64,000 bases of DNA from Schlesneria paludicola DSM 18645 (GTDB lineage: Bacteria; Planctomycetota; Planctomycetia; Planctomycetales; Planctomycetaceae), in the NCBI RefSeq assembly GCF_000255655.1, contig NZ_JH636434.1, positions 478,896-542,895 of the forward strand, given 5' to 3'. The translations under genes and the position numbers were made by a program. The notes beneath the pieces were generated by a model that had not been told where the DNA came from, did no database searches, and saw nothing but the letters and a program-made list of their open reading frames with translations. Shown here piece by piece: positions 36,579 to 45,549 of this stretch (the first letter of the stretch is position 1; each line of letters begins with the position of its first letter).

Positions 36579-37457
36579 ATGGTAAACACCACGTTTCGAG
36601 AGAGTTCATTGGACCGAGTTCAACAAAATCGGCAGTCACGTGAACCGTCTGACAGACTCAACCCATGGCCATCGACGAGTTGCGAAAAGCAGCTGGAATC
36701 GTCGACGTTTCCAGGGCTTGTCGATTCTCAAAATGAGTTTTTGGCAATGGTCCTGCACGAAATGCGTAATCCGCTTCATGACATCCTTCTGGCAATCGAC
36801 GCAATACGAAGCAACGAGAACCATCTCGGCACACTTGGTTGGATTCTCACCGGGATGGAGAGGTCCGCTGCAAAAATAGACGCCCTGACTGATGATCTCA
36901 TGAATCTCTGTCAGGCGTCTCATTCGACATTCAAACTTCATTCTCGACCGGTGGACCTGACCGTTGCCGCTCTCGCGACTATTGAACGTCAACGTAATCA
37001 CTTTAAGAAGAAAGAACTGTCGATCACGTTTCATGCCACCTCGGAACCGGTTGTCATCGCGGCCGACCCCGACCGTTTGGATCTCTTGCTCGACAATCTT
37101 CTCAGCAACGCCGCCAAGTATTGCTCGACAGGTGGCAAGATTATTGTTTCGGTCTCGATCGAGAATGAAGAGGCTGTTCTCCAGATTGAAGACACAGGAA
37201 TTGGGATTTCTCCGGAGATCCTTCCTTTTGTCTTCAATCCTTTTGTAAGAGAACGAAAATCGGCTGAGATCGGGTCAGGGATCGGCCTTTTGATCGTTCG
37301 AACCCTGGTCGAGTCGCACGGAGGTACTGTCGAAGCCAATAGCCCTGGACGCGGAAAAGGAAGTACGTTTATCCTTCGATTTCCATCTCTGAAGGACAAG
37401 GCGAGACCTATGGAATCGCATGGACGCTGCCATTCTTTCATCGAATCATTTCAATAA
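36579..37457 (+). CDS. Soluble sensor histidine kinase
   Basis: 292 aa from the ATG at 36579, preceded by AGGGG at 8 bp; the open frame upstream to 36309 is not coding-like. HisKA box FLAMVLHEMRNPLHDIL, then a HATPase_c domain with N box LLDNLLSNAAKYC, G1 DTGIGISPEI and G2 GSGIGLLIVRTL. No membrane segment and no recognised sensor domain in the first 55 residues, so the input is unknown. No response regulator is adjacent (orphan). It is divergent from the ECF sigma gene. Confidence 0.9.
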   Translation: MVNTTFRESSLDRVQQNRQSREPSDRLNPWPSTSCEKQLESSTFPGLVDSQNEFLAMVLHEMRNPLHDILLAIDAIRSNENHLGTLGWILTGMERSAAKIDALTDDLMNLCQASHSTFKLHSRPVDLTVAALATIERQRNHFKKKELSITFHATSEPVVIAADPDRLDLLLDNLLSNAAKYCSTGGKIIVSVSIENEEAVLQIEDTGIGISPEILPFVFNPFVRERKSAEIGSGIGLLIVRTLVESHGGTVEANSPGRGKGSTFILRFPSLKDKARPMESHGRCHSFIESFQ

Positions 37458-37602
37458 ACGTCTCCATTCCGCGGTTTGGGTTGCTCAATACAAGGCCCCT
37501 CAATATCGATTCATCTTCGCGCGGTGGAGACCAATCGGTCTCCGTTGAACACTGCAATCACCAACGCTTGCGTCGATTGCAGCCATGAGATTTCACGGAA
37601 TA

Positions 37603-38703
37603 TCAGTGCCGCCCCTGTTCGGACAAAGTCGGATAGTCTGTGTAGCCATGATCGCCACCACCGTAGAATGTCTGCCCATCCGGAATGTTGAGCGGCGCGT
37701 CGAGCCGAAAACGATCGACTAGGTCTGGGTTGGAAATGAATGGTCTGCCGTACGCGACGAGGTCCGCCCGGCCCGCACTGACGGCCGCATCTCCGGTTGC
37801 CTTGTTGAATCCACCAACGGCAATTAACGTCCCCGTGAAGACCGACCGAATTAGATCGATCGAATTAAACGGTGGGGCAGTCCCTCGGCCGTATCCACTA
37901 TCATATCCAACATGAAGATAAGCGAGTCCGAGCGGATTGAGGCGGCGTGCCAGGTACGTGTACGTTTCAGCGGGGTTATCATCGAAAGTGTCGTTGACCG
38001 TAAACCCGGGACCGATCTTAATCCCAACGCGGTCTGCACCCCTCACACCACAAAGCGCCTCGATCACTTCCAACGTAAAGCGAGTTCTGGCCTCCAGTGA
38101 ACCGCCATATTCGTCGGTGCGCCGGTTCGAACCCGTGACTTGAAATTGATTGGGGAGATATCCGGTCGCAGCATGGAGTTCGACGCCGTCAAATCCCGCA
38201 GTAATCGACAATTCGGCCGCCCGCTGATACTCGTCGATCACGATCGGTATTTCGTCGGTTGAAAGAGGTCTGGGGGTCTCGAATGACTGCTTTCCCTCGA
38301 ATGTGTGAACCTCGCCCGAGACAGCAATCGCTGATGGTGCGATGGGCAAGGCGTGTTCGGGCAGGAGAGAGGAGTGGGATACACGCCCCGCGTGCATGAG
38401 CTGCACGAAGATGCGGCCTCCGGCTGCGTGAACAGCATCGGTCACTTTCCTCCAGCCCGCTGCCTGTTCATCCGAATGCAGGCCAGGCGGAAAAGTGTAG
38501 CCACGTCCCATTGGGCTGGGGTGTGTTCCTTCGGTAATGATGAGGCCGGCGGAGGCTCGTTGCGAATAATACCGAACCATGGACTCAGTAGGGACGCATC
38601 CTGCTCCGGCACGAATTCTGGTCATGGGCGACATCACGATGCGATTGGGCAGGACCAGTGCGCCGACTCTTATAGGCGTAAATAGCCCAGGACGCGTAGA
38701 CAT
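37603..38703 (-). CDS. Alkene reductase, Old Yellow Enzyme family (copy 1)
   Basis: 366 aa FMN-dependent TIM-barrel ene-reductase (NemA/OYE type). N-terminal LFTPIRVGALVLPNRIVMSPMTR, the FMN-site IIVTEG-like strand (LIITEGTHPSPMG), the SNRRTDEYGGS motif and C-terminal AYGRPFISNPDLV are all present. The substrate-anchoring pair is HAATGYL rather than the usual HxANGYL, so Thr replaces the conserved Asn. It reduces activated C=C bonds or nitro groups with NAD(P)H. It lies 40 bp downstream of a second OYE on the same strand. Confidence 0.94.
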   Translation of the reverse strand: MSTRPGLFTPIRVGALVLPNRIVMSPMTRIRAGAGCVPTESMVRYYSQRASAGLIITEGTHPSPMGRGYTFPPGLHSDEQAAGWRKVTDAVHAAGGRIFVQLMHAGRVSHSSLLPEHALPIAPSAIAVSGEVHTFEGKQSFETPRPLSTDEIPIVIDEYQRAAELSITAGFDGVELHAATGYLPNQFQVTGSNRRTDEYGGSLEARTRFTLEVIEALCGVRGADRVGIKIGPGFTVNDTFDDNPAETYTYLARRLNPLGLAYLHVGYDSGYGRGTAPPFNSIDLIRSVFTGTLIAVGGFNKATGDAAVSAGRADLVAYGRPFISNPDLVDRFRLDAPLNIPDGQTFYGGGDHGYTDYPTLSEQGRH

Positions 38704-38743
38704 ATTCTCTCCTCAATTGAAAATGTTTTGTGGATCGTGCTGT

Positions 38744-39835
38744 TTACCGGTATGTCGAGAAGTCCGTATAGCCACTCTCGCCGATGGGCGAATACCAGTT
38801 CGACACAGGCGCCTCTTCAGCCAGGGGCCAGTCATTCTTGAATCGCGCGACAAGATCGGGATTGCTTATGAAGGGGCGCCCGAAAGCAATGAAGTCAGCT
38901 CGGCCCTCCGCAATTGCGTTCTGTGCCGCCTCCATGCCATAACCGCAATTGCCCATCAGCAGACCATGGAATGCCGCTCGAAACTCGAGCAGCGTCATCG
39001 GCTCGCCCAGCTTGTGGAAACCGAAGGACAACCCGTCCATCACATGTAAATACGACAGGCTGTACTGATTGAGCTGTCTGGCAACATAACTGAATTGTTC
39101 TCGAAAATCCGACGACCCCATGTCGTTAAACACACCGTTTGGCGACAGTCGGACGCCGATCCGATTTTTGGTCCAGACTGACGCAACCGCTTCGACAACC
39201 TCTTTCAAAAACCGGTAGCGGTTTTCGATGTTTCCACCGTACTGATCAGCACGGTGATTCGTTTTCGATTGAAGGAACGTGTCGATGAGATAGCCATTGG
39301 CGCCATGGATCTCCACTCCGTCGAAGTTTGCTGCCTTTGCTCGTTCAGCGGCGCGTCGATAGTCCTCGACAATCCTTTGAATCTCGCCAATTTCCAGAGC
39401 ATGGGGGACTTCGTGCGCCTGCTTTCCGGTGGGCGTGTGAATGGACGCTTCATTGATCTTAATTGCCGAAGGAGCAACAGCGAGTGTGCCATTGTGGAAG
39501 CTGCTATGCGAAGCGCGTCCACAATGCCATAGCTGCAGGAAGATCTTGCCCCCGTTCTGATGCACCGCATCGGTGGTGTACTTCCATCCTTCCACCATTT
39601 CATCGGTATAGATTCCCGGCGACTCGTTCCAACCATTCGCCTGCTCTGAGATCGTCGTCGCTTCCGAGATGAGCAAGCCCGCGGAACTGCGCTGAGCATA
39701 ATATTCGGCCATCAGGCGATTCGGCAGCCGTGCGATTCCCGCCCTGGAACGGGTCATGGGTGCCATGACAATTCGATTTGGCAGTTCCAGCTCGCCCATC
39801 GTAATCGGGGTGAATAGCCCAGGTTTATCAGTCAT
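38744..39835 (-). CDS. Alkene reductase, Old Yellow Enzyme family (copy 2)
   Basis: 363 aa, similar in layout to the adjacent copy: LFTPITMGELELPNRIVMAP at the start, LLISEATTIS, the canonical substrate pair HGANGYLIDTFLQ, the motif NHRADQYGGN and the end FIAFGRPFISNPDLVARF. The His...Asn pair is intact here, unlike in copy 1, so the tandem copies have diverged at the substrate site. First gene of the two-gene transcript. No TetR, HxlR or LysR regulator is visible next to it. Confidence 0.95.
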   Translation of the reverse strand: MTDKPGLFTPITMGELELPNRIVMAPMTRSRAGIARLPNRLMAEYYAQRSSAGLLISEATTISEQANGWNESPGIYTDEMVEGWKYTTDAVHQNGGKIFLQLWHCGRASHSSFHNGTLAVAPSAIKINEASIHTPTGKQAHEVPHALEIGEIQRIVEDYRRAAERAKAANFDGVEIHGANGYLIDTFLQSKTNHRADQYGGNIENRYRFLKEVVEAVASVWTKNRIGVRLSPNGVFNDMGSSDFREQFSYVARQLNQYSLSYLHVMDGLSFGFHKLGEPMTLLEFRAAFHGLLMGNCGYGMEAAQNAIAEGRADFIAFGRPFISNPDLVARFKNDWPLAEEAPVSNWYSPIGESGYTDFSTYR

Positions 39836-40617
39836 TTTTCATCCTTTTTCACATGCGAAATCGACGGCGTGGATCACACGATCCCGAATGTCCTGACGGG
39901 TCCAACTCGCGTTTCTCTACAGATATCCCGCGTTTATTATTGAAGATGCATTGATGCAAGTGCGTCCGATGTCGCCCCCTCGCGACGCCTTTCACGAACG
40001 CCATCGAGTCGCGTTTTATCACGGTCCATCAGTAAATTCGTCGATGCCCTCTCGCAAAAGCCACAATTTTCGGCAAGCAACGACCGATGACGCTTGGCCA
40101 ATTCCAATGCGTTGTTCTGTCGCGAGGCGACGCGATTGCCGAAAGTGATGTCCGAGGCCAAGTACTGGCCGCATACGCAAATCCACTGCCACCGGTCGCT
40201 CAAGTCATGAATGAAATGGTGACAGATTGCGTTTGGAGACAAAAATCTTCATTTCTGCTTTCAAAAGGAAAGCCGAACCGCCCAATGCTCGGAGTCAGCT
40301 GCACGATCCCTCGAGGCACGCTAAATAGACTTTTTGAAATATCGAGGGCAGGTCCGTTGGTTCTTTTATTTCAGCGGGCAGTCAATTCGCGATTCACGAA
40401 TCGTTTTGATCAATCTGATGTTTGCGTTATTCCGGCAGCGAAAATCGGCTTCGTGAGGCGGATTATTGGCCGACGAGGAAAAACATCTTCCACCTCTCGT
40501 GGCGCTCTCGATTGGATGGGAGTTTCCTCAGAAACAGCGAAGTTGCCAGACCATGTTCTGGAGTCAAACGTGGCCTTTCCTTCCCCAAGGAACTGACGCA
40601 AATGTCCAGGGCAGGCG
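39836..40617. other. Intergenic upstream of OYE pair and oxdC
   Basis: About 780 bp. A plus-strand frame of 169 codons (40087-40596) and a minus-strand frame of 101 codons occur but neither resembles a known protein nor has a ribosome site. The last part leads into the sigma-54 control region of oxdC. Confidence 0.3.
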
Positions 40618-40638
40618 AGCTGCACTCAGCATGCAGCT
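40618..40638. promoter_or_regulatory. Inverted repeat, candidate enhancer site for oxdC
   Basis: AGCTGCA-CTCAGCA-TGCAGCT: perfect 7-bp arms with a 7-nt spacer, 59 bp upstream of the -24 element at 40697. Size and place fit an enhancer-binding protein site, though the bases differ from the repeat at 22271-22290. Confidence 0.4.
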
Positions 40639-40696
40639 GAATCAATCACATGAAGACCTGCTAAATCTAGATTGCCCCAGTTGACGCGACTCCCAG

Positions 40697-40711
40697 TGGC
40701 ATGGCACTTGC
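40697..40711 (+). promoter_or_regulatory. Sigma-54 (-24/-12) promoter for oxdC
   Basis: TGGCATGGCACTTGC: GG at 40698-40699 and GC at 40710-40711 with the required N10 spacing, one base from the consensus TGGCACGN4TTGC. Predicted start near 40723, giving a leader of about 100 nt before the ATG at 40823. Confidence 0.7.
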
Positions 40712-40822
40712 GATTGTTCCTCATCGCTTACAGATTTCTTCATTCACGAATCGCGTCGAAACATGTTGAAATTTGATCAGAATCATTGGCCGTTTGACCT
40801 ACCTTCCGTCCAAGGAGTTACT

Positions 40823-42001
40823 ATGTCTAACTTTGCCCGTCGAGAATTTTTGACAGGTGCAGCCGTTCTCGCCGCGGCCACTACCGCCGCATTCCTAAAG
40901 AGCGAAGAAGCGGAAGGCGGTGACACAAGTTTTATGAACAATGTCCCCGACCCATCACTGTCGGGCAAAGACCTACCGACTTTCAAATTCGCGTTGGAGA
41001 AATCAGAAGGTAAGGTCATCGGAAAAAGCTTCGGAAAGGAAGCAACTGTTGAGCAACTTCCGATCTCGAAAGGGATCGCGGGCGTGTCCATGAGAATCGA
41101 GCCGGGCGCAATGCGAGAACTTCACTGGCATGCGACGGCGGCAGAGTGGGCGTTCGTTCTAGAGGGACGGGTTCGTACAACGGTCATTGATCCGCATGGC
41201 AATTCTGAGACGAACGATTTCAATGCGGGTGATGTTTGGTTCTTCCCGCGCGGACATGGTCACATGCTCGAATGTCTTGGCAACGAGCCTTGCCAGTTCA
41301 TCCTGATCTTCGACAACGGATACTTCTCGGAATTTGGCACCTTCAGCATTTCGGATTGGATTGGCCACGCTCCCAAGTCGCTACTCGCGAAAAATTTTGG
41401 CCTGCCCGAGTCCGCATTCAATGGATTTCCAAAAGAGGAAGTCTATTTCGCGCGGGGGGCAGTGCCACCCGAAAAGCCCGCGACCCCACTCCAAGGCTTG
41501 AAGCTTCCGCCGCAAACTCACAAATACGAACTTCTTGAACAAGCTCCGCATGCAGAATTCAAAGGCGGGCGGGAATGGAGGGTCGATTCCACTCGATTTC
41601 CGATTTCAACCACCATCACGGGCGTCGTTCTCGATCTTGAACCGGGAAGCCTTCGTGAACTGCATTGGCATCCCACGGCAGATGAGTGGCAGTACGTCAT
41701 CAGTGGGAAAATCAGTGTTTCGATGTTCGGCTCGCATGGCCGCTATCGGACAGAGGAACTAGAGAAAGGTGATGTCGCTTACATTCCGCAGGGATATGGA
41801 CACTCGATTGAAAATATCGGAAGCACACCGTGTCGCATTCTCATCGGTTTGAACACCGGCGTCTATCAGGCAATCGATCTTTCACAATGGATCGCAGGTA
41901 ACCCAGTGGACGTGTTGGCCACCAATTTCGGCATGCCCGCAGCCTTATTTGAGAAGTTCCCAAAGAAAGATGTGTTCATTGCCGATCAACAGGGCCGCTA
42001 A
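40823..42001 (+). CDS. oxdC: Bicupin oxalate decarboxylase-like protein, Tat-exported
   Basis: 392 aa from the ATG at 40823, which has AAGGAG upstream and places a twin-arginine signal at the N-terminus (ARREFLTGAAVL); the frame is open to 40763. Two Mn-binding cupins follow: HWHATAAEW with GHGH, and HWHPTADEW with GYGH, each giving the 3-His/1-Glu site. OxdC lid segment: FDNGYFSEFGTFSISDW, where B. subtilis OxdC has SENST, so the proton-donor Glu is kept while the rest of the lid differs. The likely reaction is oxalate to formate + CO2; oxalate oxidase activity is possible. It is behind a sigma-54 promoter. Confidence 0.9.
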   Translation: MSNFARREFLTGAAVLAAATTAAFLKSEEAEGGDTSFMNNVPDPSLSGKDLPTFKFALEKSEGKVIGKSFGKEATVEQLPISKGIAGVSMRIEPGAMRELHWHATAAEWAFVLEGRVRTTVIDPHGNSETNDFNAGDVWFFPRGHGHMLECLGNEPCQFILIFDNGYFSEFGTFSISDWIGHAPKSLLAKNFGLPESAFNGFPKEEVYFARGAVPPEKPATPLQGLKLPPQTHKYELLEQAPHAEFKGGREWRVDSTRFPISTTITGVVLDLEPGSLRELHWHPTADEWQYVISGKISVSMFGSHGRYRTEELEKGDVAYIPQGYGHSIENIGSTPCRILIGLNTGVYQAIDLSQWIAGNPVDVLATNFGMPAALFEKFPKKDVFIADQQGR

Positions 42002-42252
42002 GCATGGAGCGGCGTTGATTATCCGTAGATTTTGCAAATTCGTCTTTGATCGCAGCACGATGAGATCTCTCGCGTTCGCCGGTGGAGGGACTTGCAAATA
42101 TTTCTCTCAGGCATACTCCTTACGGAACCTTGTTCGCTCGAAGCCTTATTGTGTCAGATACGGTGTCGAACCTCAGGAATTTATAACACCGATTGACTCT
42201 CGGATTCGCAAAAGACATTTCCAAGGTCTGCTGGAACGCTTGTCTTCATTCT

Positions 42253-42315
42253 GATGGGGAGGGTAAAGCAGTGGCTACTTCACTGAGCATTGGCTGGGAC
42301 TTTACTCTCCCCATC
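42253..42315. terminator. Long hairpin 3' of oxdC
   Basis: A 16-bp inverted repeat with one mismatch (GATGGGGAGGGTAAAG at 42253-42268; CTTTACTCTCCCCATC at 42300-42315), with an inner 5-bp hairpin CAGTG/CACTG in the 31-nt spacer, followed by a T-rich run (GTTTGCTTTTCTTG). It lies 250 bp after the oxdC stop, far for a simple terminator; a structured RNA or small repeat element is also possible. Confidence 0.5.
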
Positions 42316-42789
42316 GTTTGCTTTTCTTGTGCTTTACAGATTTGATCGTGATAACGTTGACCCGGCGCGGTCGATCACGAATTCGAAGTTTCAATTAGTG
42401 CTGAGTTCCAAATGCCATTAATTGAGTCGGACACAGTGCGAATTGAACACAGTCCACGGGCCTCACGCGGTATAGATCGACAGCCTTTGACGCAATCCGA
42501 AACGGCCCCACAGAAATCGAGTAACTGGAAATTCGACAGGACATTCCTGCCGTTGGCATCACCCAAGGCACGCCACTTCGGTTTTGCGAAGCCGCAAGAC
42601 GGGATGTGATTCACAGTGATGCATCGCATCTCAGATACCAGAGCTCACGGACGTTGACTCTGTCCGCTCCAAAGGTTTGAATGTCTGCTCTTGTACAAAC
42701 GCAACGTTAGACTCGTTCACTTGGGACTGTCGTAGAGCCTTTGTGGGATCGTCGCTTGAACCAATTTTTCAAGCAGGACACTTCATTCA
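42316..42789. other. Intergenic upstream of the DUF1559 gene
   Basis: Nothing recognised in this stretch; no clear promoter boxes and no gene-like frame with a ribosome site. The 250 bp from 42002 to 42252 are likewise featureless. Confidence 0.3.
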
Positions 42790-43734
42790 ATGAAGCCTCA
42801 TTCTTTGCCGAATTCTCAATTCCAGACAAACGTGAACGCCGCGACCTATCGATCTGGATTTACTTTAATTGAACTGCTCGTTGTCATGGCCATCATCGGC
42901 TTGCTGGTTGCCTTGCTGCTTCCAGCAATCCAGCAAGTTCGGGAGTCCGCGCGACGGTCTCTGTGCAAAAACAATTTGAAACAACTTGGCCTCGCGATAC
43001 ACAATTACCACGACGTCAATCGTTCATTTCCGATTGGGCATATGAATGGCGGTTTTCCGGGGAGTTATGCAGACATCAGCGGCTATAGCTGGTTGCGAGC
43101 ATTGATGCCGTACATCGATCAGGGAAGCATCTACCACGCCTGGAACGAGAACGAAGCTTATATTTGGCCGGCGAACATCGAGCTGTCGCGTCAGATAATC
43201 CCGTTGATGCGCTGTCCCAGCGATATTCCGGCAGCATTTTATGCGGACCTGCCGCAATACAACTACGCTGTGAATATTGGGAATACGAACAACTGGAAGC
43301 AGGACGATATTTATGGAGCCAGCTTTCTGACGGGACCGTTCGAATGGAGCGACACAACCAAAGGAGTCGCCCATTCGCTTCGCGACATCACCGATGGGGC
43401 ATCCAACACGATTTTGGTTGGAGAACTGCGCCAAGGTACGAAAAGCCCTGATCTACGTGGACTAATTCTGTTTGGATCGATGTGCTGCGTCAGCGGAAAC
43501 CTTCCGCCGAATGCGTCAGTTGGCGATTCCATGAGTGCATACTATGTCGATTCTCAGGACTTGCCTGCCCAACATGGATACCAGCGTCTGAGCATGCGCA
43601 GTCGCCACTCCGGGGGAGCGCACGCCTTGTTTGCTGACGGCTCTGTTAAATTCGTCGGCAACAACATCGATACGACTTCGCTTCGCGCACTGAGCACGAT
43701 TTCCGGTGGGGAAATTGCAGACATTGCGTTTTAA
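42790..43734 (+). CDS. DUF1559 pilin-like protein
   Basis: 314 aa. A class III-type prepilin N-terminus (GFTLIELLVVMAIIGLLVAL) at about residues 23-42 follows a short leader ending in Gly, with Glu at +5. It is followed by PAIQQVRESARRSLCKNNLKQLGLAIHNYHD, the DUF1559 (SBP_bac_10) signature, and the C-terminal H-X9-DG motif (HSGGAHALFADG). Planctomycetes carry dozens to hundreds of these surface or pseudopilin proteins; individual roles are unknown. It stands alone. Confidence 0.95.
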   Translation: MKPHSLPNSQFQTNVNAATYRSGFTLIELLVVMAIIGLLVALLLPAIQQVRESARRSLCKNNLKQLGLAIHNYHDVNRSFPIGHMNGGFPGSYADISGYSWLRALMPYIDQGSIYHAWNENEAYIWPANIELSRQIIPLMRCPSDIPAAFYADLPQYNYAVNIGNTNNWKQDDIYGASFLTGPFEWSDTTKGVAHSLRDITDGASNTILVGELRQGTKSPDLRGLILFGSMCCVSGNLPPNASVGDSMSAYYVDSQDLPAQHGYQRLSMRSRHSGGAHALFADGSVKFVGNNIDTTSLRALSTISGGEIADIAF

Positions 43735-44749
43735 CGCGAGCTACGCGGTCAACATTCAACTACGAACCATTCAAAAATTCGACGCACCTAACAAGCTTGC
43801 GCCTGATCGGTCTGTTTAGTCATGCGAGCTTTGGCGTTTCGACCGCGACCGAATTGTTCACCCCCACGCGATGGAAACGACGTCGATTCAAATCGGTAGT
43901 CGCCTACACTGAAATGAGCAAGTATGGCACCTATTTGGTCTCGATGGACATTTTTCGCCAAGTCATGGATGAATTGTCCGTGGTGCAATTTCAGAAACGT
44001 CGCACCGATTTCCCATCCTGGATGGTTCGTGTCAATCCCTTCGGTCAGGCTAGAGACTCGACGTTTCTTTGAAGGCAAGCTTTCTGAGAAGGGCAGTTCC
44101 AATAACGGATTCTTTGGCGAGTCGGCTCAAGCTGTAAACATAAAGCGTTCTGAAGACCACCGCTTCCGCCGTGAAGATCGACTTGTCGAACCCATCGCCA
44201 TGACGCAAGGTTCCGGAAACTTCGGAGTCTGTTAACTCGAATTCAGGAGGAAGCCTCAGGCCGTCTCGAATCGCTTGTTCACGACAGGAACGCTGCTGAT
44301 CCCCAATACTCTTTTCGTCTTGGTGTTCTGAATCAAATCGTCAGTAGGACGCCGCGATCTCTGACCCAGCGTCTCCGGCACCTGTCTCTTCCTGCCTGAT
44401 CGGCGAATTGACAAATGTTTTGAAGACGTGCCTTCCTCTGACGGTCGATCGATGCCCGAACGAACGGGGGGAAAATCTGGGATATCAAAACGGGGTTTGC
44501 GTAATTCGGCTCGGGCGAGCTGCAATTTGTCGGATCGGTCATCGTCAATAAGTACTTTCAACCGGATCTCAAGGAAATCCGACAAAAGGGCGTGTCGAAT
44601 TTCCGCAGTCGACAAAAACGAATCGTAGCGGTTGGCTATCGACAAGAATTCATCTACAGTAAAGATAAGTACTTGCGCGATGACTGAATGAAAGAGTTCG
44701 ATACCTGAAAAGCCGTTCGGAAATGTCCATCGCCGGTCGGCCCGATTTG
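43735..44749. other. Gene-poor stretch with a possible decayed gene
   Basis: About 1 kb. A minus-strand frame (44256 to about 44700) includes FLSIANRYDSFLSTAEIRHA and LARAELRKPRFDIPDFPP, which look like real helical protein, but it has no start codon other than one inside the terminator at 44750-44792 and no recognised domain. It may be a 5'-truncated hypothetical gene. Confidence 0.3.
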
Positions 44750-44792
44750 AAAAAGGGGATTGTCTCCGTCCACGGTGCCCGTCCCCTTTTTT
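44750..44792. terminator. Bidirectional Rho-independent terminator
   Basis: AAAAAGGGGA at 44750-44759 pairs with TCCCCTTTTT at 44782-44791, enclosing a GC-rich 22-nt loop; T-runs follow on the plus strand and A-runs on the other. It separates the gene-poor stretch from the HAD gene. Confidence 0.75.
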
Positions 44793-44889
44793 GTTTTTCA
44801 ATAATCGAAGATCATGACGGAATTGAGTTCTTGGCGCCGCATCATCGCGGCTTTCTGACCTTTATCACGACCACACCTTGGCCCGCCCG

Positions 44890-45471
44890 ATGATTCAAGC
44901 TCTGATATTTGATTGCGACGGTACCTTGACCGACTCGATGCCTCTTCATTTCGTCGCGTGGAACCAAACCATGCGACGTTTTGGGATCGAGTTCACTGAA
45001 GACCGTTTCTATTCGCTGGGAGGCATCCCCAGCGACAAGATCATCCAAATGCTGTCCGACGAGGCGAATTTGTCGCTCGACGCCGTCGCCATCGCTCAGG
45101 AAAAGGAACAAGTGTTCCTCGACAGCATGCATTTGCTCGAAGAAATCGCGGCCATCACGTCCATCGTGCGGGAAAACAAGGGAAAACTCCCCATGGCGGT
45201 CGCAAGCGGCGGCTTCCGCGATATCGTCGCGAAACAGGTTGCCCACATCGGCCTTGAGGGTTGGTTCGATACGATGGTCACGGCCGAAGACACCACACGG
45301 CACAAGCCGGAACCCGACGTATTTCTGGAAGCGGCCCGGCGGCTTGGCGCGGAACCCGCCTACTGCCGAGTCTACGAGGATTCAGACCTGGGAATCGAAG
45401 CCGCTCGTCGGGCCGGCATGCAATGGGTCGACGTACGAACAGTCCACCGCCCGCGAAGAATCACGGCATAA
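44890..45471 (+). CDS. HAD family hydrolase, beta-phosphoglucomutase-like
   Basis: 193 aa from the ATG at 44890 (a TTG at 44878 would add four residues). Motif I FDCDGTLTDSMPLH with the nucleophile and acid Asp, motif II Ser in AVASGG, motif III Lys in TRHKPEPDVFLEAA, and motif IV YEDSDLGIEAARRAGM. The alpha-helical cap between motifs I and II is of the PGMB/YqaB type. It probably dephosphorylates a sugar phosphate such as fructose-1-phosphate. It converges with the peptidase gene at 45550. Confidence 0.92.
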   Translation: MIQALIFDCDGTLTDSMPLHFVAWNQTMRRFGIEFTEDRFYSLGGIPSDKIIQMLSDEANLSLDAVAIAQEKEQVFLDSMHLLEEIAAITSIVRENKGKLPMAVASGGFRDIVAKQVAHIGLEGWFDTMVTAEDTTRHKPEPDVFLEAARRLGAEPAYCRVYEDSDLGIEAARRAGMQWVDVRTVHRPRRITA

Positions 45472-45549
45472 CGGTTCCCGAGACAAGATTTTCGGGGGAC
45501 TCAAACGTCACCGCGTCAGTCGGCGGCCGCTCTGGTGCGGCTGCCGTGT

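Noticed and set aside
44256-44801. 181-codon minus-strand frame
   Set aside because: Its only ATG lies inside a terminator stem; parts look protein-like, so it is mentioned as a possible decayed gene but not called.
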